This document shows, in pieces, positions 26,246 through 34,294 of a stretch of 64,000 bases of DNA. A program made the translations under genes and the position numbers. The stretch covers positions 39,052-103,051 of the forward strand of contig JBLHKS010000004.1 in NCBI GenBank assembly GCA_047620505.1, read 5' to 3'. This DNA is from JBLHKS01 sp047620505. GTDB lineage: Bacteria > Verrucomicrobiota > Verrucomicrobiia > Verrucomicrobiales > DEV007. The notes beneath the pieces were generated by a model. The model ran no database searches. It saw only the letters and a program-made list of their open reading frames with translations, and was not told where the DNA came from. Numbering within the stretch: position 1 is the stretch's first letter; each line of letters opens with the position of its first letter.

Positions 26246-27634
26246 CTAGACCGCCGCCTCGGGCAACTCGCGCTCGACTTCATCCACCCGATAGCCAAAC
26301 CCACTCCCACTTAGCGTGCTCAAATCTAGAATCCCGCCGCGTCGCTGATGCAATCCCGGATGCACCGCCTGCTCTGGAAGCGAAGCCGCAGGATAAAACT
26401 GCATCGCGTTCGACTCCACGCCCATAATCGTGCCGGCGTGCGCCGCGAGCAGAGCGTGCGGGACCTGGGCGAGCATCGGGTTCGTCAAATCTTGAACCAT
26501 CAAAGTCATCCCGTGGGCCTTGGCCCAGCAGAGGCTTAGCAGCGCGCCAGTCTGCGTCTTGCAGGTTTTCAGGGCGACTCCGGTCCAGCCTAACTCGCGC
26601 CCCATCCGGACGAATTTCCAGTCGTGCGCGCTCTCGTCCATGAAGAGCGGTTTGCGCGAGCTGCAGCTGTGGACGTCGATCCGATTCGCTTCCATGTCGT
26701 AGGGAAACGGCTGCTCGACGTAGAGGATCGATTGGTAAATCCGAGGATGCTCGTCTTTGAGTTTATCGAGGATCCCGTTGACGTAAGCCGGCTCGGTCAC
26801 GGCGCAGTTGAAATCGGTCGTTAGCCATTCGGTGTCGGTTTCGAGCGCGATCTTGCCGATGTCGACGAGCCGTTGGTAATCCCAATCGGCGTCGCTGCCG
26901 CGCAGTTTGATCTTGAGGCAATTCAGGCCGTCTTGAGCGATCCAGTCTCGAAGCAGAACCGGGTAGCCGTCGTCTGGCTCCTCACCGGTGAGCTCGTTTT
27001 CGGCGATCGGATCGAGCCCGCCGACGAGATGCCAGACCGGCAGCTGCTGGGGAGGCTCGACGAAGAAATCGGCCGGAAATTTGCCGACAAACTTGTCCGC
27101 TGGCTCAAGAAAGTGTGAGAGGTCCTTCCCTAGATAGTCAGAATTGTAGGTTTGATAGACCGGCACGCCGTGGAGGTTTCCGAAGGCGTCGTGGATCGCG
27201 ATGTCGAGCGGCGAAAAGCAGACTAACGCAGCCAGATGCGGCAGCTGGTGATCGCCTTCCAGATCCGCGTTGAACTCCGCCTGCAACTCCGTCAGCCGGC
27301 CGTGAATGAAGTCGTCGCCGATCTCCATCGGATGCCCGGCCGCGTCGTGATTTTTCAGGGCGCGAGTCACGGAACAAGTGAAATCCTCCATCGCGGTGGC
27401 GCGCTCTTCGTATTCGATCGGCGCGGGCCAGACCCAACCGACACTGAGCGGCGTTTCGCCCCAGCCGGTCGCGGTCTTGCCGTCCTTGCCTTCAACCGTG
27501 ACGCGTGCGCGAGCGCAGATCACTTTCGTCAAAACTTGGTTCCCGAATTTCAACGGAACCCGCATTTCGACGGGCAGAAAATAGAGCGAGGCGTCTACGA
27601 CTCGAATGGCGCGGTCTGAGGCGGTTGTGGACAT
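26246..27634 (-). CDS. Enolase-superfamily enzyme, mandelate-racemase-like
   Basis: A 462-residue protein. The barrel carries a KxK pair in LNCLKIKLRG (~238-246) and candidate metal ligands in TTDFNC, VEQPF and FMDESAHD. The C-terminal segment VALKTCKTQTGALL matches the lysine-bearing strand. The N-terminal cap region is longer than in typical muconate-cycloisomerase members. Such enzymes abstract a proton alpha to a carboxylate, as in sugar-acid dehydratases or epimerases. The exact substrate cannot be told. A one-mismatch palindrome at 27038 encodes PQQLPV. Confidence 0.78.
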   Translation of the reverse strand: MSTTASDRAIRVVDASLYFLPVEMRVPLKFGNQVLTKVICARARVTVEGKDGKTATGWGETPLSVGWVWPAPIEYEERATAMEDFTCSVTRALKNHDAAGHPMEIGDDFIHGRLTELQAEFNADLEGDHQLPHLAALVCFSPLDIAIHDAFGNLHGVPVYQTYNSDYLGKDLSHFLEPADKFVGKFPADFFVEPPQQLPVWHLVGGLDPIAENELTGEEPDDGYPVLLRDWIAQDGLNCLKIKLRGSDADWDYQRLVDIGKIALETDTEWLTTDFNCAVTEPAYVNGILDKLKDEHPRIYQSILYVEQPFPYDMEANRIDVHSCSSRKPLFMDESAHDWKFVRMGRELGWTGVALKTCKTQTGALLSLCWAKAHGMTLMVQDLTNPMLAQVPHALLAAHAGTIMGVESNAMQFYPAASLPEQAVHPGLHQRRGGILDLSTLSGSGFGYRVDEVERELPEAAV

Positions 27635-27680
27635 GGCCGCACCCTGGCAGGTGGCGCGAATCGGTCAAGCGCTGGTCGCC

Positions 27681-28574
27681 TCACTCCTTTAAAGAGCGGT
27701 GCTCCATCAGAGTTGCCCTGACACTGCCAACAAAAATCTCAGCGCGGATTTCCAGCGGCAAGCGCAGTTCGTCGTCTGACATCCAGACTGTCGCCTTCTT
27801 GATTTTCTCGCCGATTTCCTTGAGAGATTCGTTCTTCATTACCTTCGAAACTGTGATGTCGAACTTCACCGCATTGATCTGTTTCCCTTGATACTTGAAC
27901 TTTTCCCGTCCCTCCTGGGTGAGTTCGACGAGGTAGCGTCCATCGAATGGGCAGGTGATCATTCGGAAGGTTTTTCCGTCTTCATCAAGGGGCATACTCC
28001 GAACGTAAAGAACGGATGAAAACAGATCGTTGATTCGCTGAGGCGTCTCGTAAACCCGTTCGGTGATCTCCTCTTCGTCCTCGATTTTCACCCGCTCTTT
28101 TCCTTCCTCAGGCGCGGACAACGGCGTCCTGACGCGTTTGTTGAACACGAAATCGCCGATGAATTTGGTCTCGTGTTCGGTCTGCTTGCTGCGATCGGCT
28201 TCAGTCTGCGTGACGTAGATCGGGCGAAGCGATTTCGGATCAACCCAGGAATGCAGATCGGCGGTGTACGGCCAGATCACGCGCGCGACTCCGGTGGATC
28301 GAGCCCGCGCCCGAGTCTCGATCGCGCCCGGGTGATCGCCGTCTTTTGCGACCGTAATGTCGATATCGGCCTGACCGGCTTTGACGACGCCGTTCCAGCT
28401 GACGTTAAAAATAAGCGAGCACGGATCGAGCATCGGGAAATCGCCAGCCGGTGTTGTGGTCACCGTCTCTTTCCAGCTTTCGTCGACCTTCTTTTTCTCC
28501 TTCGCCGAAAGCGCCGCGACGCTGAGGAAAAGTCCGGCAATTGCAAGGCACGCCAATCGAATCTGCGTTTTCAT
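27681..28574 (-). CDS. DUF3108 domain periplasmic protein
   Basis: A 297-residue protein from ATG 28574, where the signal peptide (MKTQIRLACLAIAGLFLSVA) starts; the upstream start at 28601 would bury it. The DUF3108 pattern is visible: FNVSWNGVVKAGQADIDI, later VYETPQRINDLFSSVLYVRSM and a final MSDDELRLPLEI with EIFVGSVRATLM. Members are predicted outer-membrane-facing beta proteins of unknown function. Transcribed away from the next gene. Confidence 0.82.
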   Translation of the reverse strand: MKTQIRLACLAIAGLFLSVAALSAKEKKKVDESWKETVTTTPAGDFPMLDPCSLIFNVSWNGVVKAGQADIDITVAKDGDHPGAIETRARARSTGVARVIWPYTADLHSWVDPKSLRPIYVTQTEADRSKQTEHETKFIGDFVFNKRVRTPLSAPEEGKERVKIEDEEEITERVYETPQRINDLFSSVLYVRSMPLDEDGKTFRMITCPFDGRYLVELTQEGREKFKYQGKQINAVKFDITVSKVMKNESLKEIGEKIKKATVWMSDDELRLPLEIRAEIFVGSVRATLMEHRSLKE

Positions 28575-28651
28575 GGCCGCAACGATAGAGCCAGTCGCCA
28601 AAAGGGGAAATTAGATTGTTGCCTTGCGCTGACGGACTGAGAAGTTGGCGA

Positions 28652-30106
28652 ATGGGGAAGTCCGGGCGCAGGAAAAAGAAGCTTCTGATCCTTGGAGGAA
28701 TCGTCTGGGCGATCCTCATCGCAGCGCTCGCGATCTGGGCGCTGTTTGATGAATTTCGGAGCGACCCGCTTTCACCACGACCTTGGGCTGAGGAAATTTG
28801 GAATGCACGAATGCGTGAGTCAGGACCTCCGGCAGATCATCCGATTGCTGCCGAGGGGATCAAAATCAGCTACGATAGGGGAGGCGAAATCCAGGCGTCT
28901 TATCCATTTGAAATGCCCGGTGCCGTTCCGCGATCGATTGTCGAGGCCAAGCCGAATACCCTTGAAGCCGAACTTGTCGATGGCCTGACCGTTCGCTTGT
29001 CGGCGCTGTCGGTCGTTTACGCTTCCGGGCCCGGCGATACCACTTCGAAGGCCTTCAACGCCGCTACGCTTGAGCCGGCCAGTCCCGCCGAATTGCATCA
29101 GCAGCAGCTACCATGGTTTGGCGACGATACCGCTCACGAACTCGAGGCGATTCGAGCGCCAATCTCTGGAAAAGCCGAGTTTCGGTTCTTCGTCACGGCA
29201 GATTCTCGCGGTGGTCCGATCGCTTTTTCCCGGTTCATGCTTTTCGATCCTGCGACGCACAACTCTTGGGAATCCGAAGATTGGAGCGGTACGCTAACTG
29301 TGGATGACTACCGGCGTTACGGAGTTTCGATCCCGTTCCATCTTTATCGATTTCATGACCGCCCGCTGCGGCTTGTGGTTGAGGTTACACACGGACCTTC
29401 CGAGTTGCTCTCCCTCGCTCCGAAGGCCGGAGACGTTGCTGTGGGCGAGCAGTTTGTCTGTCAACTTGTCGACATTCAGCGAGCTCGGTCGGTAACGACT
29501 CGTTCGATCGGAGACGGATTGTTTGCTGGGCAATACGGAGTTAGTTCCGAGAGCAACCCCAGCACCGTAATGTTGTTAGGGTTCTCTGGAGATTCGAATC
29601 AGTCGCAACAATCCATCCACGTCGAAACAAAGGACGGCAAGTGGCATTCAGCGCCGGTGAGAGGCTGGAAACTGGCAACGGCGCGGATCTCAAATATCGT
29701 GCCCGAAGACATCATTTCGATCGAAGTCGAGGTTCCTCGGCAGAAACTGGTCGTCTTCGATCTGCCAAGGATTCCGGGTATGCCAGAAGCAAATTCCGCA
29801 CCCTCAAACCTGTTCTCGGTCGAGGCTCCGTTTCTTACGATTCGAGACGAAACCGATCTCCAGCAGCTGCTGCGGGACGCGGCACAGTTTGAAGGCTGGG
29901 TCGACGCGCCAGACTTTCCCGAAACCTGGTTTCCACGATCCTATCACCGCACAAGCATTCGAAAAATCATGAGCGAGTACCTGTCGGAAGCCAACCAGCC
30001 CTACTACTTGGACCGTGGGCAATTTTTGCTGACGGAAACTAATAAGCCGAAATGGCGTTTGTGGGTCGACGAAAAGTGGGAAGGCGCAAAAGGCTGGTTT
30101 GATTAG
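28652..30106 (+). CDS. Membrane-anchored hypothetical protein
   Basis: A 484-residue protein from ATG 28652, chosen because a basic stretch (GKSGRRKKK) and a single transmembrane helix (LLILGGIVWAILIAALAIWAL) follow at once. The large external part appears beta-rich in the middle and ends with a Trp-rich helix. No known domain was recognised. A palindrome copy at 29861 encodes LQQLLRD. Its stop codon lies 11 bp from the stop of the converging gene, and a one-mismatch palindrome (30108-30119) fills that junction. Confidence 0.7.
   Translation: MGKSGRRKKKLLILGGIVWAILIAALAIWALFDEFRSDPLSPRPWAEEIWNARMRESGPPADHPIAAEGIKISYDRGGEIQASYPFEMPGAVPRSIVEAKPNTLEAELVDGLTVRLSALSVVYASGPGDTTSKAFNAATLEPASPAELHQQQLPWFGDDTAHELEAIRAPISGKAEFRFFVTADSRGGPIAFSRFMLFDPATHNSWESEDWSGTLTVDDYRRYGVSIPFHLYRFHDRPLRLVVEVTHGPSELLSLAPKAGDVAVGEQFVCQLVDIQRARSVTTRSIGDGLFAGQYGVSSESNPSTVMLLGFSGDSNQSQQSIHVETKDGKWHSAPVRGWKLATARISNIVPEDIISIEVEVPRQKLVVFDLPRIPGMPEANSAPSNLFSVEAPFLTIRDETDLQQLLRDAAQFEGWVDAPDFPETWFPRSYHRTSIRKIMSEYLSEANQPYYLDRGQFLLTETNKPKWRLWVDEKWEGAKGWFD
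29861..29872. repeat. CAGCAGCTGCTG copy 15
   Basis: Exact copy in the 484-aa membrane-anchored hypothetical, read QQLL. Confidence 0.95.
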
Positions 30107-30117
30107 TCAGCAGCTGC

Positions 30118-32415
30118 TCAGTCTTCCTGAAACCGCTCGAACAACCCGGTGATCGCCGGATTCTCGCTCGCAGCCGCTTCTTTCAGGATCCGAGCGCGCT
30201 CGGTGGGGCTGGTGTTTTCGTCGAGGATCCAACCGTGCAGAATCAGCGCGTTTGTGACCGTGTCAGGACTCGAAATCGGAGTTCTAGGCGGCTTGGGACC
30301 GAGAGATGCGATCCAGTCTCGGATCACGCGGACACCAGATTCGTCGATCGTCTTTGCGCCTAACATTGGCATATGGCCGAGGCCGGATGTCGCACTCCGA
30401 TAGTAGAGAACTGAGCGATAGGGATTGCCTGGGACGATCAATTTGGGGTCCTCGAGATCGAAGCCGCCTTTGGTCGGAGTGACGTCGACGAGGTCCATCA
30501 AATCGAGAGGCGAAGCGGCCTGCATCTGCATCGGAACCGAGCCGCCGCCGGAAACTCGATGGCAGTGCGCGCAGTTCGCGTGAAGCCAGGACCGAGCGCG
30601 GACGTTGAGATCGGCAGTGTCGTCGTGTGGGTTTGTCAGGGGCTCCGTTTCGGCGAAATCGACGAACGCGTCGTCGACCAGGTTGAGCGAGCGGAATCGT
30701 TCCAGCTGATCGGCGATGTCGATCTGACCCGGCGTGAAAGCGAGGAGCCGATTGAAGTTTCCGCCGTGACAGCGAGTGCATTCGGCGCGGCTGTGGAAGC
30801 GCCAGGGCTGACCAGCGACCTCGGCATCCAGACCTTCGACCGGCACGAGATCAGCTTCAGTTTGGGCTTCGTTCCAGCGGTAGGTGTAGCCGTTCCAGTA
30901 GCCGTCGAAGTGGAGAATCTGGGTTTCAACGCGGGTTTCGCCGATCGAAATCGTTTTGGCGAGCACGGTGTCCTTCGGCTTCCTAAAACGGAGGAGGGGC
31001 GCGTTTCTGCGATCCTGAACCTGGGTTCTGAATCCGCCGTTGTCGGGCATGCAGACCCAATAATCAGCCTCAGCTCCGTCCTGCCAGATCGGCGCGTTGA
31101 TTTCGAAATCGTAAACTCCCGGGCTCGGTTCCTGCGCCGTGACATCGGTGAAAATCCCGGTCTCGCTGAGTTTCTGTGGAAAGTCGGTTGGGACTTTGGC
31201 CTTCGGGTTTCGAACGAGACGGTGGAGCGTCTGAGGGCCGTCATCCCAGTTGAGGAAAACGATCTCGCCAGCAGCTGCCTGGCCGAAACTTACGACCTTG
31301 AGCCGAGTGTCGGCGATGAATTCGTGCCGCTGCTCAGTTTCTCCGTCATGCCAGAGGCCGTAGGTTCGACCGGTCACGAAATCCGAATAAACATAGGCTC
31401 CGCGAAGGTCCGGAAGCCGCTCGCTATCGAAAACGTAACCGCCGGTGATCGAGGCCATTTCCTGATGCGAGTGAGCTTTGATCGGCGGCGTGATCACCGG
31501 CTGCGGGCCGGGATTCTGAAGCGGCTTGATCGGCTGTGGCCCTTCGACGATCGACCAACCGTAGTTTGCTCCGCGCTCGATTTTATAGAGCATTTCCCAG
31601 AGCTCCCAACCAACATCGCCGACCCACAGATCGTTCGTCTTTGGATGAAAACAGAGTTTCCACGGATTCCGAAGTCCGTAAGCCCAGATCTCGGGCCGCG
31701 CCCCTGACACGTCCACAAAAGGATTGTCCTCGGGCACGCGATACGGATGCTCTTTGGTTATGTTTTCGACGTCGATCCGCATGACCGATCCTGCGAGGTC
31801 GCTCAAATCCTGTCCGGTGTTCTGCGGATCGGGCGGCGATGGGACTTCGAGATCGCCGACCAGAAAATAGAGCATTCCGTCCGGCCCGAAGCCGAGATGC
31901 CCGCCGTTGTGGCCGCCCCCGCCGAAGGTGATGATGATCTCTTCGCTGCCGGGTTCGATCAGCAGCTGCTGGTCGATCTGACACAGCCGAAACCGCGAAA
32001 TCCGCGAGCTGTCAGGCTTTCGAACTGAGGTTCGGTAAAACACGAAAATTTCCCCGTTCTCCGCGAAATCCGGATGAATTGTCATCCCTAACACGCTCTC
32101 CAGCTGCGGCTTGACGATTTCGTTGAGATCGGCCACCAGCTCAGCCGAATCTGGATCCGCTGTGGTGTCGGCCGGCAGCGCCCAGATTTTACCTTTTTGC
32201 TCGGCGATGATAATTTTTCCGAGATCAGGCGAGTAGGCGATGTCGAGTCCCTTGCTGAAAGTGATGCCGGGCCAGAGCGGCTCGCTGACGTAGGGCCGGG
32301 CGGGCTCGTCGGTTCCGGTAACGCGCGAAGTCGTCCACGGCAGTCGTTCTTCGGCCAGCACGAGGGACTGAAAAAGGAGAAGCCAGGCGAAGACCGAAAT
32401 CGTTGAGCGAATCAT
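30118..32415 (-). CDS. Sorbosone dehydrogenase-like propeller fused to diheme cytochrome c-like domain
   Basis: A 765-residue protein with signal peptide (ISVFAWLLLFQSLVLAE). Residues ~50-390 form a glucose/sorbosone dehydrogenase-type propeller (GGGGHNGGHLGFGPDGMLYF, YGLRNPWKLCFHP, VGWELWEMLYKI, GANYGWS). The second half carries two heme sites, CTRCH (~540) and CAHCH (~630), in the arrangement of the SO2930-like diheme family, with GHMPMLG as a possible Met ligand. It is probably a periplasmic quinoprotein oxidising a sugar and passing electrons to its own hemes. It contains a palindrome copy at 31960 (DQQLL) and a diverged one at 31269. Confidence 0.83.
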   Translation of the reverse strand: MIRSTISVFAWLLLFQSLVLAEERLPWTTSRVTGTDEPARPYVSEPLWPGITFSKGLDIAYSPDLGKIIIAEQKGKIWALPADTTADPDSAELVADLNEIVKPQLESVLGMTIHPDFAENGEIFVFYRTSVRKPDSSRISRFRLCQIDQQLLIEPGSEEIIITFGGGGHNGGHLGFGPDGMLYFLVGDLEVPSPPDPQNTGQDLSDLAGSVMRIDVENITKEHPYRVPEDNPFVDVSGARPEIWAYGLRNPWKLCFHPKTNDLWVGDVGWELWEMLYKIERGANYGWSIVEGPQPIKPLQNPGPQPVITPPIKAHSHQEMASITGGYVFDSERLPDLRGAYVYSDFVTGRTYGLWHDGETEQRHEFIADTRLKVVSFGQAAAGEIVFLNWDDGPQTLHRLVRNPKAKVPTDFPQKLSETGIFTDVTAQEPSPGVYDFEINAPIWQDGAEADYWVCMPDNGGFRTQVQDRRNAPLLRFRKPKDTVLAKTISIGETRVETQILHFDGYWNGYTYRWNEAQTEADLVPVEGLDAEVAGQPWRFHSRAECTRCHGGNFNRLLAFTPGQIDIADQLERFRSLNLVDDAFVDFAETEPLTNPHDDTADLNVRARSWLHANCAHCHRVSGGGSVPMQMQAASPLDLMDLVDVTPTKGGFDLEDPKLIVPGNPYRSVLYYRSATSGLGHMPMLGAKTIDESGVRVIRDWIASLGPKPPRTPISSPDTVTNALILHGWILDENTSPTERARILKEAAASENPAITGLFERFQED
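31960..31971. repeat. CAGCAGCTGCTG copy 16
   Basis: Exact copy in the sorbosone-dehydrogenase fusion, read QQLL. Confidence 0.95.
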
Positions 32416-32451
32416 GCCTGCAGTGTGCGGAAGGCGGTCGGTTTTGGCAAC

Positions 32452-32500
32452 CTGATCAGTTTTCGAAAATCGATGTCATACAAATTGGCTTTCGACGACA
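32452..32500 (+). promoter_or_regulatory. Possible ECF-type promoter
   Basis: In the gap before the sigma-factor gene the plus strand has GGCAACC followed 18 bases later by CGATGTC. This is roughly the -35/-10 layout of ECF promoters and would fit self-activation. The spacing is imperfect, so this is a weak call. Confidence 0.25.
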
Positions 32501-32521
32501 CTCAGGGATCGACGCCCCACT

Positions 32522-33013
32522 GTGAAACTCGCCGATCTCCATTCTCAACTCGAATCGCTGCACCCGAATAGCTTTGCTTGGGCAGTTGCGTGTTGCCGGG
32601 GAGATCGCGATGAGGCGGCCGACGTCTTGCAGACGGCTTACGAAAAAGTGCTCAACGGAAAGGCGCGTTTCGGGGGCGGCTCCGCGCTGAAGACTTGGCT
32701 TTTTGGGGTGATTCGCCTGACCGCGCAGGAGTTTTTCCGTCGAACTGTCCGACGCAACGAAGCTCTTGAGAAGCTCACGCTCGAACCCCGATCATGGAGC
32801 GAAGAAGTCATCGATGCTGAACAGGTTGGCCTCGCTCTGAACCAACTTTCGCCGCAGCAACGCGAGCTAACTCATCTGGTTTTCTACGAAGGCATGACCA
32901 TTCAAGAAGCGGCCGATGCGCTTGAAGTCAGCGTCGGTACAGCGCGTCAGCACTACGCTAGAGCTAAGCAAAAACTCCGCGAGCAACTTCAACCGATCGC
33001 AACAGCATCATGA
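32522..33013 (+). CDS. ECF-family RNA polymerase sigma factor
   Basis: A 163-residue protein from GTG 32522. Region 2 includes FAWAVACCRGDRDEAADVLQTAYEKVL with KTWLFGVIRLTAQEFFRR, and region 4 includes LSPQQRELTHLVFYEGMTIQ with AADALEVSVGTARQHYARAKQKL. It directs RNA polymerase to stress-response promoters. The next gene overlaps by ATGA (33010-33013) and encodes a likely anti-sigma, then a Spy/CpxP-like periplasmic protein. This order resembles the CnrH/CnrY/CnrX-type metal-response modules. Confidence 0.9.
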   Translation: MKLADLHSQLESLHPNSFAWAVACCRGDRDEAADVLQTAYEKVLNGKARFGGGSALKTWLFGVIRLTAQEFFRRTVRRNEALEKLTLEPRSWSEEVIDAEQVGLALNQLSPQQRELTHLVFYEGMTIQEAADALEVSVGTARQHYARAKQKLREQLQPIATAS

Positions 33014-33345
33014 ATTCCGAAATCGATCCCGACGCCGAATTGGCCAAGGCTTATGAATCTTGGGTGAACGCCCGCGCAAGCGAACCGCCTCCGTTTGAAG
33101 CTCTTGCGCCGCCGGTCGGTCAAAGACGTCGCGTTCTGACATTTCCCAAGTTGCTCGCGGGCCTCGCCGTAGCGGCTGCCCTCGTTTTTTCCTTTGTGAT
33201 TTTCTCCAACCGACAGCCCGATCCGCCAGCAGCTGCTGAGCCTGACATTGCGATGCCGTGGCCGACTGAGACGGATTTTCTGCTCACCTGGTCCAGTGAT
33301 TCAGGGAGCGACGACTACGATTTCAAAAACCTGACAAAACCATAA
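33010..33345 (+). CDS. Putative anti-sigma factor, single-pass membrane protein
   Basis: A 111-residue protein overlapping the sigma gene by 4 bp. A cytoplasmic N-terminus of ~50 residues precedes one transmembrane helix (LLAGLAVAAALVFSFVIF) and a short acidic periplasmic tail. No zinc-binding anti-sigma motif is visible, so the call rests on position, size and topology. The iterated palindrome copy at 33227 encodes DPPAAAEPD just after the helix. Confidence 0.65.
   Translation: MNSEIDPDAELAKAYESWVNARASEPPPFEALAPPVGQRRRVLTFPKLLAGLAVAAALVFSFVIFSNRQPDPPAAAEPDIAMPWPTETDFLLTWSSDSGSDDYDFKNLTKP
33227..33238. repeat. CAGCAGCTGCTG copy 17
   Basis: Exact copy in the anti-sigma gene, read PAAA. Confidence 0.95.
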
Positions 33346-33358
33346 AACTGAACTGAAA

Positions 33359-33979
33359 ATGAGAATATTCCGCTACCTTTTTATCATGAGCATCGTCCTT
33401 GGCGCGGTTGCCTCGGCCCAGCACGAAGATCCGTTCCGGGATGCGTTCTTTCCGCCGGATCTCGTGATTCACCACGCTGAAGAACTCGGAATCTCGGACG
33501 CTGATCGGCAGAGATTCCAGGACGAGCTTCAATCGAGAAAAGAGGAGTTCGAAAAGGTCGGCCAAGCGCACCGTGCCGCGTCTGAGGCCATGGCGAAAAC
33601 GCTCGAGGCGCATCCGGTCGACGCGACGGTCGTCATGGAGAAGTTGGACGCTCTGCTGTCGGCCGAAAACGAGATGAAGCGTCTGCACGTCTCCGCGATG
33701 CTCGCGGTGCGCAACCAGCTGACTCCGGATCAGATCGCAAAGATCGATGAGCTGAAGAAGCGGCCGAATCCGCTCGCCAAACATGCGGAATTTATCAAAG
33801 CGAACATCGAGCCGAAGAAGGCGCGTTTTCAGCAAGCGATGCAGGCCCGCGAAGCCGCTCAAAACCCGCCACCGGAAGGGACGCAGGAGCTGATAGAAAA
33901 ATTCCACAAGCTGATGAAAAACGGCGAAGTCGAGTACGCCGTGAAAGCCATCGATGAGGCTCTTAAGCTGGTCGAGTAG
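33359..33979 (+). CDS. Spy/CpxP-like periplasmic protein
   Basis: A 206-residue protein with signal peptide (MRIFRYLFIMSIVLGAVASA). It is almost entirely helical, with an LTPDQIAKIDEL segment like the LTxxQ motif of the Spy/CpxP/CnrX fold. Such proteins sense metals or envelope stress and control the anti-sigma or kinase next to them. It is the third gene of the sigma operon, 13 bp after the anti-sigma stop. Confidence 0.68.
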   Translation: MRIFRYLFIMSIVLGAVASAQHEDPFRDAFFPPDLVIHHAEELGISDADRQRFQDELQSRKEEFEKVGQAHRAASEAMAKTLEAHPVDATVVMEKLDALLSAENEMKRLHVSAMLAVRNQLTPDQIAKIDELKKRPNPLAKHAEFIKANIEPKKARFQQAMQAREAAQNPPPEGTQELIEKFHKLMKNGEVEYAVKAIDEALKLVE

Positions 33980-33984
33980 CCCGG

Positions 33985-34281
33985 CTACCGCGAATCCTCG
34001 CCGAGCACTTCGTACTGCCCGGCGGTTTTGTTCGCCATGACGCCGTCGATCATTTTGACCCACTCCGCGAAGTGTTCGCTCGCCTTGTGCGCAGCGAACG
34101 CTTCGGCGTCGGTGTAGAGTTCATAGATCGCGAATTTGTCCGGTTCAGAGATGTGGCGGGACCACTCCCACTTCAGGCAGCTCGGCTCCTGACGGGAACC
34201 GGCGGCATTGAATTCGAGAGCAGCGATGAGGTCGTCAGCCCGGCCGGGGTTGACTTCGATTGTTACGACGATGGCAAGCAT
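33985..34281 (-). CDS. Antibiotic biosynthesis monooxygenase (ABM) domain protein
   Basis: A 98-residue ferredoxin-like fold protein of the ABM/YgiN group. Typical features are VTIEVNPGRADDLIAAL at the start, EPSCLKWEWSRHISEPDKF in the core and YTDAEAFAAHKASEHFAEW near the end. Members act as small quinol or aromatic oxygenases, or as stress-linked proteins. It lies 13 bp downstream of uxaC on the same strand and is probably co-transcribed. Confidence 0.85.
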   Translation of the reverse strand: MLAIVVTIEVNPGRADDLIAALEFNAAGSRQEPSCLKWEWSRHISEPDKFAIYELYTDAEAFAAHKASEHFAEWVKMIDGVMANKTAGQYEVLGEDSR

Positions 34282-34294
34282 GATTGTGATTAAG

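Noticed and set aside
30559..31707. A 382-codon plus-strand frame opposite the sugar-dehydrogenase fusion
   Set aside because: It is the mirror frame of a well-supported gene with signal peptide and heme motifs; its product has no recognisable motif.
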